Shown here piece by piece: positions 54,057 through 64,000 of a stretch of 64,000 nt of DNA. The translations under genes and the position numbers were made by a program. Source of the DNA: Macrostomum hystrix (Eukaryota; Platyhelminthes; Macrostomidae). Each line of letters starts with the position of its first letter. The stretch's first letter is position 1. The notes under the pieces are model-generated. The model searched no databases. It was not told the origin of the DNA and was given only the letters and a program-made list of their open reading frames with translations. The stretch lies in contig CATNEN010000039.1 of the NCBI GenBank assembly GCA_950097015.1, positions 16,834,501 to 16,898,500 of the forward strand. Reading direction: 5' to 3'.

Positions 54057-55226
54057 TTCAGATCTACTTCAGTTTCCCTTCAGATATACTTCAGTTTCTC
54101 TTCAGATCTACTTCAGTTTCCCTTCAGATCTACTTCAGTTTCTCTTCAGATCTACTTCAGTTTCTCTTCAGATCTACTTCAGTTTCCCTTCAGATCTACT
54201 TCAGTTTCTGTTCAGATCTACTTCAGTTTCTCTTCAGATCTACTTCAGTTTCTCTTCAGATCTACTTCAGCTTCTCATTAGATCTACTTCAGTTTCTCTT
54301 CAGATCTACTTCAGTTTCTCTTCAGATCTACTTCAGTTTCTCTTCAGATCTACTTCAGTTTCCCTTCAGATCTACTTCAGTTTCTCTTCAGATCTACTTC
54401 AGCTTCTCATTAGATCTACTTCAGTTTCTCTTCAGATCTACTTCAGTTTCCCTTCAGATCTACTTCAGTTTCTCTTCAGATCTACTTCAGTTTCTCTTCA
54501 GATCTACTTCAGTTTCCCTTCAGATCTACTTCAGTTTCTGTTCAGATCTACTTCAGTTTCTCTTCAGATCTACTTCAGTTTCTCTTCAGATCTACTTCAG
54601 CTTCTCATTAGATCTACTTCAGTTTCTCTTCAGATCTACTTCAGTTTCTCTTCAGATCTACTTCAGTTTCTCTTCAGATCTACTTCAGTTTCCCATCAGA
54701 TCTACTTCAGTTTCTCTTCAGATCTACTTCAGTTTCCCTTCAGATCTACTTCAGTTTCTCTTCAGATCTACTTCAGTTTCCCATCAGATCTACTTCAGCT
54801 TCTCATTAGATCTACTTCAGTTTCTCTTCAGATCTACTTCAGTTTCTCTTCAGATCTACTTCAGTTTCTCTTCAGATCTACTTCAGTTTCCCTTCAGATC
54901 TACTTCAGTTTCTCTTCAGATCTACTTCAGTTTCCCATCAGATCTACTTCAGTTTCTCTTCAGATCTACTTCAGTTTCCCTTCAGATCTACTTCAGTTTC
55001 TCTTCAGATCTACTTCAGTTTCCCATCAGATCTACTTCAGTTTCTCTTCAGATCTACTTCAGTTTCTCTTCAGATCTACTTCAGTTTCTCTTCAGATCTA
55101 CTTCAGTTTCCCTTCAGATCTACTTCAGTTTCCCTTCAGATCTACTTCAGTTTCCCTTCAGATCTACTTCAGTTTCCCTTCAGATCTACTTCAGTTTCCC
55201 TTCAGATCTACTTCAGTTTCTCTTCA
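54057..55226. repeat. Minisatellite T, 22-bp unit
   Basis: About 53 copies of a 22-bp unit (AGATCTACTTCAGTTTCTCT). Each carries the palindrome AGATCT. Variants are TTCCCTTC, TTCCCATC and CTTCTCATT. The 405-codon plus-strand frame is a repeat artefact. Confidence 0.97.
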
Positions 55227-55421
55227 CCGTGCAGTGCAGGGCTTTACAAAAATGTTGTAGCAATTTTTTAGGACAAGGCATTTTCATTTTTTTTCTTTCT
55301 TCTTAAAGCAAACCGCAGTCAATGAAGACACGTTCTTGAAGTCGATTGCTCGCCAGAATATTCGCACGCGTGTTAAAACTTTTGGACGATTCGCATCGCA
55401 ATGCCGTTCCGGTTTGCAGAT

Positions 55422-55580
55422 TCAATTCGACCGATGTTTCCCCGGTGGCGTCACATTCTCGTAGCCCTCAGGCGAGTAGCAATTGGCCTCAGCCACACTG
55501 GCGATGGGCTCAGCAGCAGCAGCAGCAGCAGCTGACAACAGCTCCATGTCCACGGACTCCTCCATTTCAACTTCTGTGAC
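55422..55580 (-). CDS. Terminal coding exon, probably the last exon of alpha-catulin
   Basis: On the minus strand an acceptor ATTACCCGCAG|GTC at 55580 opens 52 codons ([16 protein letters not shown], a run of seven alanines, [20 protein letters not shown]) and a TGA at 55422. It starts in phase 0, matching the phase in which the alpha-catulin exon at 58762-58601 ends; joining the two gives a 488-residue product. The sequence itself is acidic and not recognisable, so it could instead be the last exon of another minus-strand gene or of a longer catulin with exons I missed. The intron side holds the GACA microsatellite. Confidence 0.45.
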   Translation of the reverse strand, partial: VTEVEMEESVDMELLSAAAAAAAEPIASVAEANCYSPEGYENVTPPGKHRSN

Positions 55581-55605
55581 CTGCGGGTAATCATATGGAA
55601 CGCTT

Positions 55606-56003
<398 letters not shown>

Positions 56004-56689
56004 GAGAGGCGCTCAAGATCGAGTTTAACAGACAGAAAAATTCCCAAGCTAAAAAGGCTTTTCTACTGAAAGTAGTAAGAACTGATTAATCATTTCTTTT
56101 CGATAAAATAGCACATTTATTTTCAAGTACGATCATTTAAGCTATTATAATGTTGCTATATATTTTAACTACATGCCTATACGCTGGTCGTAATTTTTAT
56201 GCAAAAATGGCACTGAATCAGGAAATTACTCTCATTTTATCCTCTCCGAAATCCCTGGCAATTAGTCTAAACCAGCTGGGGGTGCGTGTTCTCATCCTAT
56301 CATTACAGTCTCATGAAACCCAGTTCCATTCGCATGCTAATGCGCTTGCACACTACACTAAGCGCTGCCGACATAATTGCAGTGCTCTAGCTAGGACTAA
56401 TGCAGCTGTGTCCAGCGGTGAAGTTCGAATCGATGCTCGTGTTTGGGCCTTATTGCTTATGCGCATCTAAAAGTATCTTGGTTCTTGAGTTGTAGTCATG
56501 GAAGAGCAGATATTTTGAAATTGTTAACTTCCTGCCGATCGATAGCACCAAGTCGTGTCATTTTTACGGTCTGCGCGTGTTGTTTTTTGTGTCCCGTTTG
56601 TTTGCGAGAGCTTTAAATTTTCACCAAACTATCGATTGCATGAGAGACACACTGAGACACAAATCTATCCGCACAATCTTTTCAGAAGA
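56004..56689. other. Intronic or intergenic, no gene seen
   Basis: A 106-codon plus-strand frame at 56150-56470 shows no family features. Possibly inside a long alpha-catulin intron. Confidence 0.4.
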
Positions 56690-56965
56690 CTCGGGACGGC
56701 GACACATCATTTAGCAGCAATGATGGGTCTTTATTACACGCTCACTGATACCTAAAAAGGTACAAAAGCGCGCACGTTTGACCCAGACTTTCTCATAGTG
56801 AGTCAGTCTTACTGTTCCTTGACAGGAGGCAACCTCAAGCGACACGAGTACACAAAGCCCCCAAGCTACACAAATAAGTGTACGCTCGTAGCCAAGCCGC
56901 GGATTAGAGCTCAGGGACACTGGGTGCTCGAATCGCTTGAGTCGCTTGTTACTACAGGTCCGCTA
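56690..56965 (-). mobile_element. SINE-A, old diverged copy
   Basis: The order of blocks is kept on the minus strand: CACATCATTT tail, GACTTTCTCAT, ACAAAGCCCCCAAGC and a decayed B-box and head region. Identity to the other copies is visibly lower. Confidence 0.65.
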
Positions 56966-58080
56966 CTCGATCCCGCCCGAAGCGGGCGTAAAACTGCAGG
57001 GATTTTCAGGTTTAAAGTAATTTAGGGAGGCAGTTTTAGAGGAATTTGTTAGAATTTCCTGTGCTCCTTGAAGCGGGGGTAAAGTTGCTAGTCTAATATA
57101 CTAAAAAGGAAAATTTTGAAAATTCTATAAAACTCTTTGTCATGCCGTCAATTGGCTTCAATTGGCTAAGAGCGTGCCTTTCCAATTCAAAGATATGCTA
57201 ACTAGTCGGGGCGTACATTGGGGAAGAGAGTGAAACGAGAGAGGGTGGCTCGCCAGCGAATAGCAAGAGAGGGGAAGATAAAGACAGGTTACTTAATATA
57301 AGCAATTTAAGTTATTGTCAAGTCCACACAAGTGCTCAGTGCCCTGGCACCATACTCTTTAGGCGATATTTTTTACTACGAGCTCTATGAAAATTAAACA
57401 TTATTTTATGATCCGAAGATGTCTTTTGCGATGGCATATACAGCTACATGCGTATACTAGCCGAACACAGGAACTCAGCTGCAGAGTCTAGAGTGATGCA
57501 TTATTCATTTCGACACGGCAAGCAATAACGGAATTAGACTGTCTGCTCCGCACTTTTAAAACAGGCACAGCAGACAACAGCGTTACTGCTTCGCGATCGA
57601 AGCCGGACACAAGGCTAAGATTGAGTTCCTACATCTTCCTGTTAAATAATAATCAGTTAATTACTCGTAGTTTGGCTATCTTGCCTGCTAAAAAAACTTT
57701 CACAGCGTGGCAAGTATCACAGCGTAAATCTAGCTAGGAAGACTCAGTGGCTCAGTTCCTGGGTTAAATCAGACCCAGGTTCCTGAGCTCGAAATGATGC
57801 CAAATGATGCTTCACTATCGTTTAGTGAACGGAGTAAAATTTATGAGTAGAAATTTGGACCGCAAGACGAGAAGATGATAAATTTGTATCCCTCTCGGGA
57901 AGCTCTGTACAAATTCTAATCAAATTTCAAGAACATGACCACCTTGTAAATGTTTGAATTATGAAAATAATTCTGTCGAAGCAGACAGCTTGCCTTAAGG
58001 AATTTAATTAAAAGGCCAAGTGCGGTTGTGCTGAGCCATTAATCCATGACATCAAAATCTGTTCACATTATAAAGACCAC
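56966..58080. other. Repeat-derived intronic or intergenic DNA
   Basis: 56965-57110 has two related GAAGCGGG hairpin motifs (CCCGCCCGAAGCGGGC and CTTGAAGCGGGGG), the second followed by CTAGTCTAATATACTAAAAA. 57140-57300 is CCAAT-containing and GA-rich. No exon was recognised. Confidence 0.45.
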
Positions 58081-58082
58081 AA

Positions 58083-58316
58083 CGGGTATTTCAAATACGC
58101 ACATTTTCCATTTTTTCTGTATCTCCCAAAATATTCAACCGATCGCTATAAAAAATCCCGAACATGGGCTTAATTTTTTCCACTCTATTCGATAAAACTA
58201 CGCCCAGAATCACAAAACATCGACATCGTCGAGATATTCAACGATTCCGTCGGAATCGAACCCTTGACGTTAAAGTCTCGTGAGTCTGATGCTCCAACCA
58301 CTTGGCTACAACCTCT
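58083..58316 (-). mobile_element. SINE-C copy with tRNA-like head
   Basis: On the minus strand a tRNA-like head GGTTGTAGCCAAGTGGTTGG plus GGGTTCGATTCC is followed by GAATCGTTGAATATCTCG, CGATGTTTTGTGATTC and a 3' end with GTATTTGAAATACCC. This is the only copy here that shows head and body together. Confidence 0.75.
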
Positions 58317-58600
58317 TCTCCTGCAAACTCTTCATGTACAATTTTCATGTCTATATATGTAATATACGTATGTTGTATATACGAGCCGCTAAACCTAACA
58401 AAAATACTAAAACTGAAGCTGTCTCGCTTGGATATTCATTGCATATTTATTCACTGGAATTCATCATCCATTAAGAGCAATCTTCTCAACGCATTTATGG
58501 AAGCATTTATGGACATGTAAAATTAAATATTAGCTCGTATAGGCCCAAACAGGAAGCCTCCTAATTCACAAGCGATCACAGATATTTCACAGATATTTAC

Positions 58601-61600
58601 CTCCAAATGATGAATAACGGTGAGCAGAAGGTGTCCGAATTCGTTTGCTACCAGCGACTTCCAGGCGTCCCGGTAGGCGCCGAGGCAGGCGGTCGCAACT
58701 CTCGACTCGGGCGCCAGGACGTCGTGAGCTCGAGCCGCAGCCAGCAGCATACTGCCCAGAGCCTGGGGAGAAAATTATAAAATTTAACGCCAAGTCGAAC
58801 CGAGGCCCAGCTGTAAGGAGGCCAATCAATCAGGGAGGTCGGTGGCAGAGCGGTTAACGCGTCTGCCTCTCGCACCAAGGTCCTGAGCTCGATTCCGCGG
58901 TGAGGCCACATTTATTTGGGGCGCAGCCGCAGAGAAAAGACGTGGGGGCTTGCCGTGCAATTTACGCGATTCAGGGCCAACCTTTAAGGCACAGTGAAGT
59001 GAACGCTACCTGGTGATAAGAAAGCCAATGGCAGATGTACACGCCTGTGTGAGTGTGTGCCTACGAACTGTATCTGTGTACTTGTGTGCTCAGGAGTCAG
59101 CGAAATGGGCAGTGCTGCCTCCTCGCTGGCTGCAGGTCCAGTGTCTCCAAATGATGTGCTATTGCCCGCAGCCCTCCTGCAATTATTATTATTTTAAGAA
59201 AGCCAATCACCGCATTTCTCTGACCCCTGAGCACACACATGCACGCACACGCGTGTATACCTACCCTAATTTTCTAATCTTAAGGCAATGTACACTCTTA
59301 TTGATCCCAAGCGTTCCCTTCGCGGCTGCGCCAACAAAAATGCGGCCTTGCTGTGGATTCGAGCAATTCCAACCTGCATGTGGTACTCCAGCCATTGGGC
59401 GCCGGCAATCCAGCAGTCATCCTCGGCAGGCAGTCTGGCTGCCAATGAGCAAGCCACCACGCAGCCACGCCAGGCGGCCTCCAGCCGCCTCCAGTTGTAA
59501 TTGGCGCCCACCGGCGCATCGTCGGCCGCCTCCATGGCTTCAGCGATGAGGCCAGCCTGGCTGGCCAGCTGACGACGCTCGTCGGCGCGTGGCGGCAGCT
59601 GCTGGCGACGCAGCCGACGCAGCAGAGCCAGCAGGCATTCCGGCTGCGCCCCCTCGGCCAGGGCGTCCAAGCAGCGGCGCGTGTGGGCGAAGGCCTCCTC
59701 GCGTAGGCGCTGGGCGCAGCTGTTCTCTGGGTGGCGCAGGTGAAGCTTGCTGGCTGACAGCAGAAGCGGCAGGGCCTTCTCCAGCGCCGAGCGCGTATGG
59801 GCCAGGCGGCATCGGGCGGCTTCGCACTTGAGGTCGGCCTGACGCTCGCCAGAGAGGCGGCCAAGCAGCACCAGATGCTCGCCGAGGCCAGCGAAAGCCG
59901 GCATAAAGTCGGCAAAGCTGATGGAATTTAGGGGTCTATATGAAATTTGCTTGTTTGGTAGTTTAACAGTAGGACTACCCAGCCATTTTGCCGCCCGTTT
60001 TTATTCCAAGACGGGAAATCCCCGCTGAAATTTTTTTGGCAGCGACTGAATGCTAACAGCGTTGGGTGGTGACTGATTGGTTGACAGAATAGACGATGGT
60101 GTACTGTGGTTGAGCTGCGCCTAATACTTGAAGTATTTAGGCTTGATCAGTGAAATATGAGAAATTCGCGTCAGGGTGTCCATAGTGGACTATTTCCACC
60201 TGAAGGTCCAGCAGTCCGTCTAGATAAAGGTAGGTGACCACCGAAGACGGAGATGATGCAAGCACATTCGGGTGACATGCTGATAAAGTTTGAAGGCCTG
60301 GCAAGGCCGCACTGAGGCGCTGTGCTAATTTGTGTATAGGGGTGTATGAAATACTCAAGCGCTTACGGGAAAAACCTTCTGACCTTCGGCCAGAAACTTT
60401 AAGTATCTCAACGGTCTGACGAGCTGGCGACTTGGTTCTTGTTCAGAAGATGCGCAACAAAAATTTGGCCCGTGTTCTCGAGTTTCATGTGCTTGCGTTG
60501 CTCCAGGTGCAGCACAAAAAATTGTCAGGGAGGAGGGAATTGCCCCCCTAGGTAGTTCTACTGTCAAAAGCTTGGACAACTTGAAAGGCCGCAACTGGAA
60601 GCCAACTTCTTAAAAGCAGACTTTGGCAAGCAAAGTTCGGCAAGGAAATGTCATTCTCTCTCAATGTCAAGTAGGAAGAACTGCGAACCTTGAGCAGTCT
60701 CCAAGGCTGTCAAGACAGGCGACGGATCGTTCCCCACTGACCAGCAGCTGCTGCAGAGTCAGCCGATCAGTCAGCGCCATCGCCCGCGTCACCGCCTGTA
60801 CTAGTCGCCAGGCCGCTGCTCGAACACCGTCGCCATCGACTCCGGAAACAGACGACGAAGATGACCGAGTCAGCCTGGCGACTGTTCGACCTGCGACGGC
60901 GGCGTCGCGACAGGCGGCGTCGATGGCCTCGGCAAGTCTGGGCGGTGCGTCAGCCGCAACCCGGCGACCAGCGGAAGCGAACTGATCTGCGGCTCGGGCC
61001 ACCCAGGCGCCAGTGTCAGCCAGGAGCTGAGCAGTCGCTGTTGACCATCTGCTCTGGCCGTCAGAGTCATCGTCGATGATGTTTGGTCGTCTAGCGCTGA
61101 ACAGGTTCTGCAGCTGTTAGAAACAGTAAAGCGTTAAACAGTCCGTTTGTTTTGAGACAGCACGTTTGTTCTATTTGAGTTTGTGATAAATAGCAGGTCA
61201 AATTTTCGAAAAACTTTACCATATCTGTTTTCGCCCTTTACAATTAATCAATATAATAAATATGATCAAACAACATGAGCAACAATAATAGCTGACTAGC
61301 CAATACTTTTGAGTAAAAAAAGTACCCTGTGGCTTTGCAACAATAAAGACTCTCCGAGGCCGATGCAGACGTTGCCCGTGTTCATGCCGATTCATCGTTA
61401 AATATTTACGGAGATACAGAAAAATGATAAAATGCGGGTACTGAAACTGCGCCAGTGGTCTTTCTACTTTTTACTTTAGAAAAGTAACATTCGTGAATCT
61501 TACATGCCGGACAAGAGGCAGCAAAGCTCGCTCAACTGAATTGGTCTCTGTGCTAGCCATCAGTGATGTTATCTCCTCAATGCTGCACTCACTTTTTGTT

Positions 61601-61680
61601 GATGAATCGGTTATGAAGTCGTAAAGGCCTTCATAATTTGATCTCCCGTATGATCGTGTTGGTGAGTAAAAGTTGTTCAT
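58601..61680 (-). CDS. CTNNAL1: Alpha-catulin (vinculin/alpha-catenin family)
   Basis: Four minus-strand exons: 61680-61504, 61113-60689, 59917-59374 and 58762-58601, with phases 0, 2 and 0. Alpha-catulin is a cytoskeletal scaffold of the vinculin superfamily, tied to Rho signalling and to membrane channel localisation. Helical-bundle landmarks in order: SVERALLPLVRH (near 50-59); AAWRLVQAVTRAMALTDR; SLGDCSSFADFMPAF across a splice junction; LSGERQADLKCEAARCRLAH and LLLSASKLHLRHPENSCA, the clearest catulin match; then ARLPAEDDCWIAGAQWLE and LAPESRVATACLGAYRDAWKSL. Exon 1 is assumed to start at the ATG at 61680. The central region is well over 100 residues shorter than the human protein. The C-terminus is uncertain; 55422-55580 may supply it. 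Introns contain a TTAA foldback element and two SINE-A copies. Confidence 0.87.
58831..59195 (+). mobile_element. SINE-A copy 8, full length, alpha-catulin intron 3
   Basis: GGTGGCAGAGCGGTTAACGC and GCTCGATTCCGC head, the usual body with GCAGAGAAAAGACGTGGG, and tail CAATTATTATTATTTTAAG. A possible imperfect duplication (GGCCAATCA / AGCCAATCA) flanks it. Confidence 0.92.
59200..59366 (-). mobile_element. SINE-A, diverged, beside an alpha-catulin splice donor
   Basis: Minus-strand piece with CTCTGACCCCTGAGCACAC, TTCGCGGCTGCGCC and a B-box-like GGATTCGAGC. Its head end reaches within about 8 bp of the exon donor at 59373. Confidence 0.7.
59963..60567. mobile_element. TTAA-flanked foldback element, copy 2
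   Basis: It begins TTAACAGTAGGACTACCCAG and ends GGTAGTTCTACTGTCAA, with the right TTAA mutated to TCAA. The interior shares GGTGGTGACTGATTGGTTG and the right arm of copy 1 (GGCCGCACTGAGGCGC, GACCTTCGGCCAGAAAC). The left arm is mostly deleted. Located in alpha-catulin intron 2; no transposase. Confidence 0.75.
61114..61503. other. Alpha-catulin intron 1 with SINE-C end
   Basis: 61394-61450 matches the 3' end of SINE-C in plus orientation (ATTTACGGAGATACAGAAAA). The remainder is AT-rich intron. Confidence 0.5.
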
Positions 61681-62500
61681 TGCAAAATGAGTGTCTGTGA
61701 TTTTACGGGCAATTGGGTAGTTTTATTTCTATAAAAACGAGACGTTTCACGAGTTAGTTATACATTTAATTTAAACGGGACTCCATGCTTTGTTTATTTA
61801 AAACTTCAGACAAATTACGAAACAAGTATAACAACATTTAATTAAAAAAACTCGGGGTTTTCATGAATTCTTAATAGAAGGTTGTGTAAAAAGGTAAAAT
61901 ACTAAAAACATTATTTAATTTAATCTACAACAACAAGAAGAAAATTATCTGACGAGAAGGTATTACACACGACAGAAAAAATACAATAATTTGAATATTT
62001 ATTTCATTGATAAATATGCTTTTAGGGATAAAGAAAAGGCATGATTTATACATTTTTAATAAAGATATTTTTCTGGTGTGACATTCGTAGTTAAATTTTA
62101 TGACAACTATTGACTTCAAATGACATTTTATCAAAAAGTAAAAATGATGCATGCAATTTTTTCCTTTGTTTATTTGCACGTGCTGTTTTTTACTATAGAA
62201 AATATGAACAGACAGCAGAGAGAAAAACGAAGAGTGACATAATTTAATAAATTAATCTGAACATTAATTTACATTTAGAGAAATGAGTATTATTTTTTAA
62301 GAGACGTTTGAAACTTCTGAATCGAGTTGTGAAAAATAACAAACATTTTTGGTTTGTGGTTTTTGGTTTTCGTGGTTTTCTATATTTATACTTTTATATA
62401 ATGATTATCAAGCAACAATAAGTTTATTCCTTAATTAAAAAACATATTTAATATTAGTCTCCTTTGCTAAAAGAAATTGTTTTTATGTAGTTCAATTGTT
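61681..62500. other. AT-rich spacer between alpha-catulin and P450
   Basis: Very AT-rich DNA between the 5' end of alpha-catulin and the 3' end of the P450. It should hold the catulin promoter, but no TATA box or other element could be singled out. Confidence 0.4.
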
Positions 62501-62506
62501 TTTATT
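62501..62506 (-). terminator. Polyadenylation signal of the P450 gene
   Basis: AATAAA on the minus strand, 26 bases after the stop codon at 62534-62532. Confidence 0.6.
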
Positions 62507-62531
62507 AAAATTTTCTTCTGACGATGAAATG

Positions 62532-64000
62532 TCACGAACGTTGTTGCTGCTGCTGCTGTTGCTGCAGCTGCCTAGGCGAGAAGATAATCCGATGCGTCCC
62601 AGGAGCATGGACAATGCCCTCGCTGCCAATCTTGATTGATTCAAGATCGCGCACGCAGTCCGGATGCAGCCTCACATTGTGGCGCTGAAGGATGCCGGCC
62701 AAGAACAGGAACAGCTCCTGACGAGCCAGGCTCTCGCCAAGGCAGGCGCGGCGGCCGACCCCGAACGGTACCAGGTGCTCGTTCGGCTGATATTCGCCTG
62801 TTTCGGCAGCCAGGAATCGATCAGGCTGGAACAGCTCCGGATTGGACCAGAGCTCGGGGTCGTGATGTACACCGTACAGGTTCACCATGATTAGGTCCTC
62901 CTTGGAGATGTCGTAGCCCTGGATGTGGATGTGATGGATTAACACTGCGTGTATTCGAGCATATGGGGGTGGGTGGCAGAGCGGTTAACGCAATTGCCTC
63001 TGGCACCAAGGTCCCTGAGTTCGATTCCACGGCGAGGCCACATTAATTTGGGGCGCAGCCGCGTAGAGAAGTCTTTGGGGCTTGTCGTGTAATTTTTCGC
63101 CCTTGAGGGTCAACCTCCAAGGCACAGTGAGAGTGTGCACTGCCTGACGATGAGAAAGACAGGGCAGATGTACACACCTGTGTGAGAGAATGCCTGCTTA
63201 CAGTATCTGTGTGCGTGTGTGCTCAGGAGTCAGCGAAATGGTCAGAATTGCCTCCTCGCTGGCTGCGGGTCTAGTATTACTAAATGATGTGCCATTGCTC
63301 GCAGCCCTCCTGCAATTATTATTTTTATTGTTATCATTATTATGCGAGTATATGGAACACGAGACAGAGACTCAAAGTCGGTTTTAGAGCACAGTACCTA
63401 TCCTTAAACCCTTATATGTTAACTGTTTGCTACAGTAGACGATAAACCTTTCTCCTGCTCCATGACCCTTTGTTAATTGCGAGCGCTTTTGACGGAGTCC
63501 GTCGTCTGCACCTTTGTCTTAATTAGTTGGTTTTTCTCTTGTCTCGTTTTCTTGCTATTCTTATGTCTTTCTGCCTGCTTTCCTTATTCAGTATTTGATC
63601 TCTTTTCTCTCGCCGCATTCTGATTGGCTAGAATTTTATTATTTTAAGCTTCATTTCTTTCTTACCCTAAATAGCACACCCCTCTACTCTTATCTTATCG
63701 CATCGCCAACTCCGCGCAATTTGGTCACTCTCTCCTCTCAGCGCCTCCTGATTGGTCGGTCAATAGCCTCACTCTCTTATCCCTTGCGGACCACCCCTAA
63801 TATCTTATCGCACCGTTAACTCCAGCAGTTTTTTTATTTCACCTACAAGTGTTTTAAGGACAATCAAGATAAATATAATATATATTACTATTAAATAGTT
63901 TATAAAACTTTCTTGGAAAACTTTTGACTGTCCTCACCATGAAGTTGACATCGCGAGTGCATCTGTGAATAACAGCGAACGGCGCCAGAGTGGCAAAGCG
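62532..64000 (-). CDS. Cytochrome P450, C-terminal part (gene continues beyond right edge)
   Basis: Two minus-strand exons are visible: 64000-63939 or 63938 (open at the edge) and 62918-62532, joined in phase 0 (CATG|GTGAGG to CATCCAG|GGC). P450s are haem monooxygenases, usually ER-anchored. The first segment is the region after the K helix (RFATLAPFAVIHRCTRDVNF). The last exon reads GYDISKEDLIMVNLYGVHHD, PELWSNPELFQPDRF and the haem loop PFGVGRRACLGESLAR, where Cys is the haem thiolate ligand (FxxGxRxCxG), followed by the L helix LFLFLAGIL. A run of eight glutamines close to the C-terminus is unusual. The GY.I.K....N...VH.DPE.W pattern suits CYP2/CYP1-type animal P450s; a finer family is not assigned. 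The intron carries a full-length SINE-A. Confidence 0.93.
62967..63344 (+). mobile_element. SINE-A copy 10, full length, P450 intron
   Basis: GGTGGCAGAGCGGTTAACGC and GTTCGATTCCACGG head, the usual body, and tail with ATTATTTTTATTG. It is flanked by an imperfect duplication CGAGCATATGG / CGAGTATATGG (62956-62966, 63345-63355). Confidence 0.93.
63356..63937. other. P450 intron remainder, CT-rich with CCAAT-like motifs
   Basis: Contains TCTCTCGCCGCATTCTGATT followed by GGCT, and CTCCTGATTGGTCGG. The first resembles 23855-23876. No exon was seen. Confidence 0.45.

Noticed and set aside
54043-55260. 405-codon serine/phenylalanine-rich frame
   Set aside because: Minisatellite T artefact.
56150-56470. 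106-codon plus-strand frame
   Set aside because: No recognisable domain; AT-rich intronic or intergenic DNA with no splice or codon-bias support.

Overview
The window is nuclear DNA of a bilaterian animal. Seven protein-coding genes of animal families are visible, six of them split by GT-AG introns, and they sit in very repeat-rich DNA. A 34-base stretch at 24039-24072 closely resembles the spliced-leader sequence of the flatworm Macrostomum as I remember it. Together with the dense minisatellites, this points to a free-living flatworm of the Macrostomum type. The phylum call is moderately secure; genus and species are not.

Layout. 1-488 (minus) is the start of an LTR-retrotransposon gag gene running off the left edge. 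690-7055 holds three minisatellites. 7170-9036 (plus) is a two-exon ATG10-like autophagy E2 enzyme whose intron is almost entirely minisatellite. 9037-12090 is two more arrays, then 12134-12790 (plus) is an ARMC7-like armadillo protein. 12795-20260 is four arrays plus a TTAA-flanked foldback transposon. 20929-26815 (minus) is a DEG/ENaC sodium channel with a minisatellite in each intron. 27170-29960 holds nested SINEs and a LINE reverse-transcriptase fragment interrupted by a SINE. 32584-35790 (plus) is glutaminase. 36565-37566 (minus) is a possible tiny two-exon gene. 37920-41420 is arrays. 42233-44674 (plus) is an ankyrin-bearing asparaginase. 45720-53053 (minus) is a 12-exon NRF-6-type membrane acyltransferase. 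54060-56000 is arrays. 58601-61680 (minus) is alpha-catulin, with a probable last exon at 55422-55580. 62532-64000 (minus) is the 3' end of a cytochrome P450.

The exon models were built by eye from splice sites and phase. In every complete model the exon lengths sum to a multiple of three: ATG10 188 aa, channel 679 aa, glutaminase 595 aa, asparaginase 599 aa, acyltransferase 812 aa. The neighbours are unrelated housekeeping and membrane genes with no operon-like logic. Glutaminase and asparaginase both release ammonia from amides but are separated by about 6 kb, and nothing shows co-regulation.

Roughly a third of the window is tandem repeats with units of 4 to 35 bp, and almost every array has its own unit. 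Two tRNA-derived SINE families (called SINE-A and SINE-B here), a third repeat family (SINE-C) and two foldback TTAA elements fill much of the remaining intronic and intergenic space. Family names SINE-A, -B and -C are mine.
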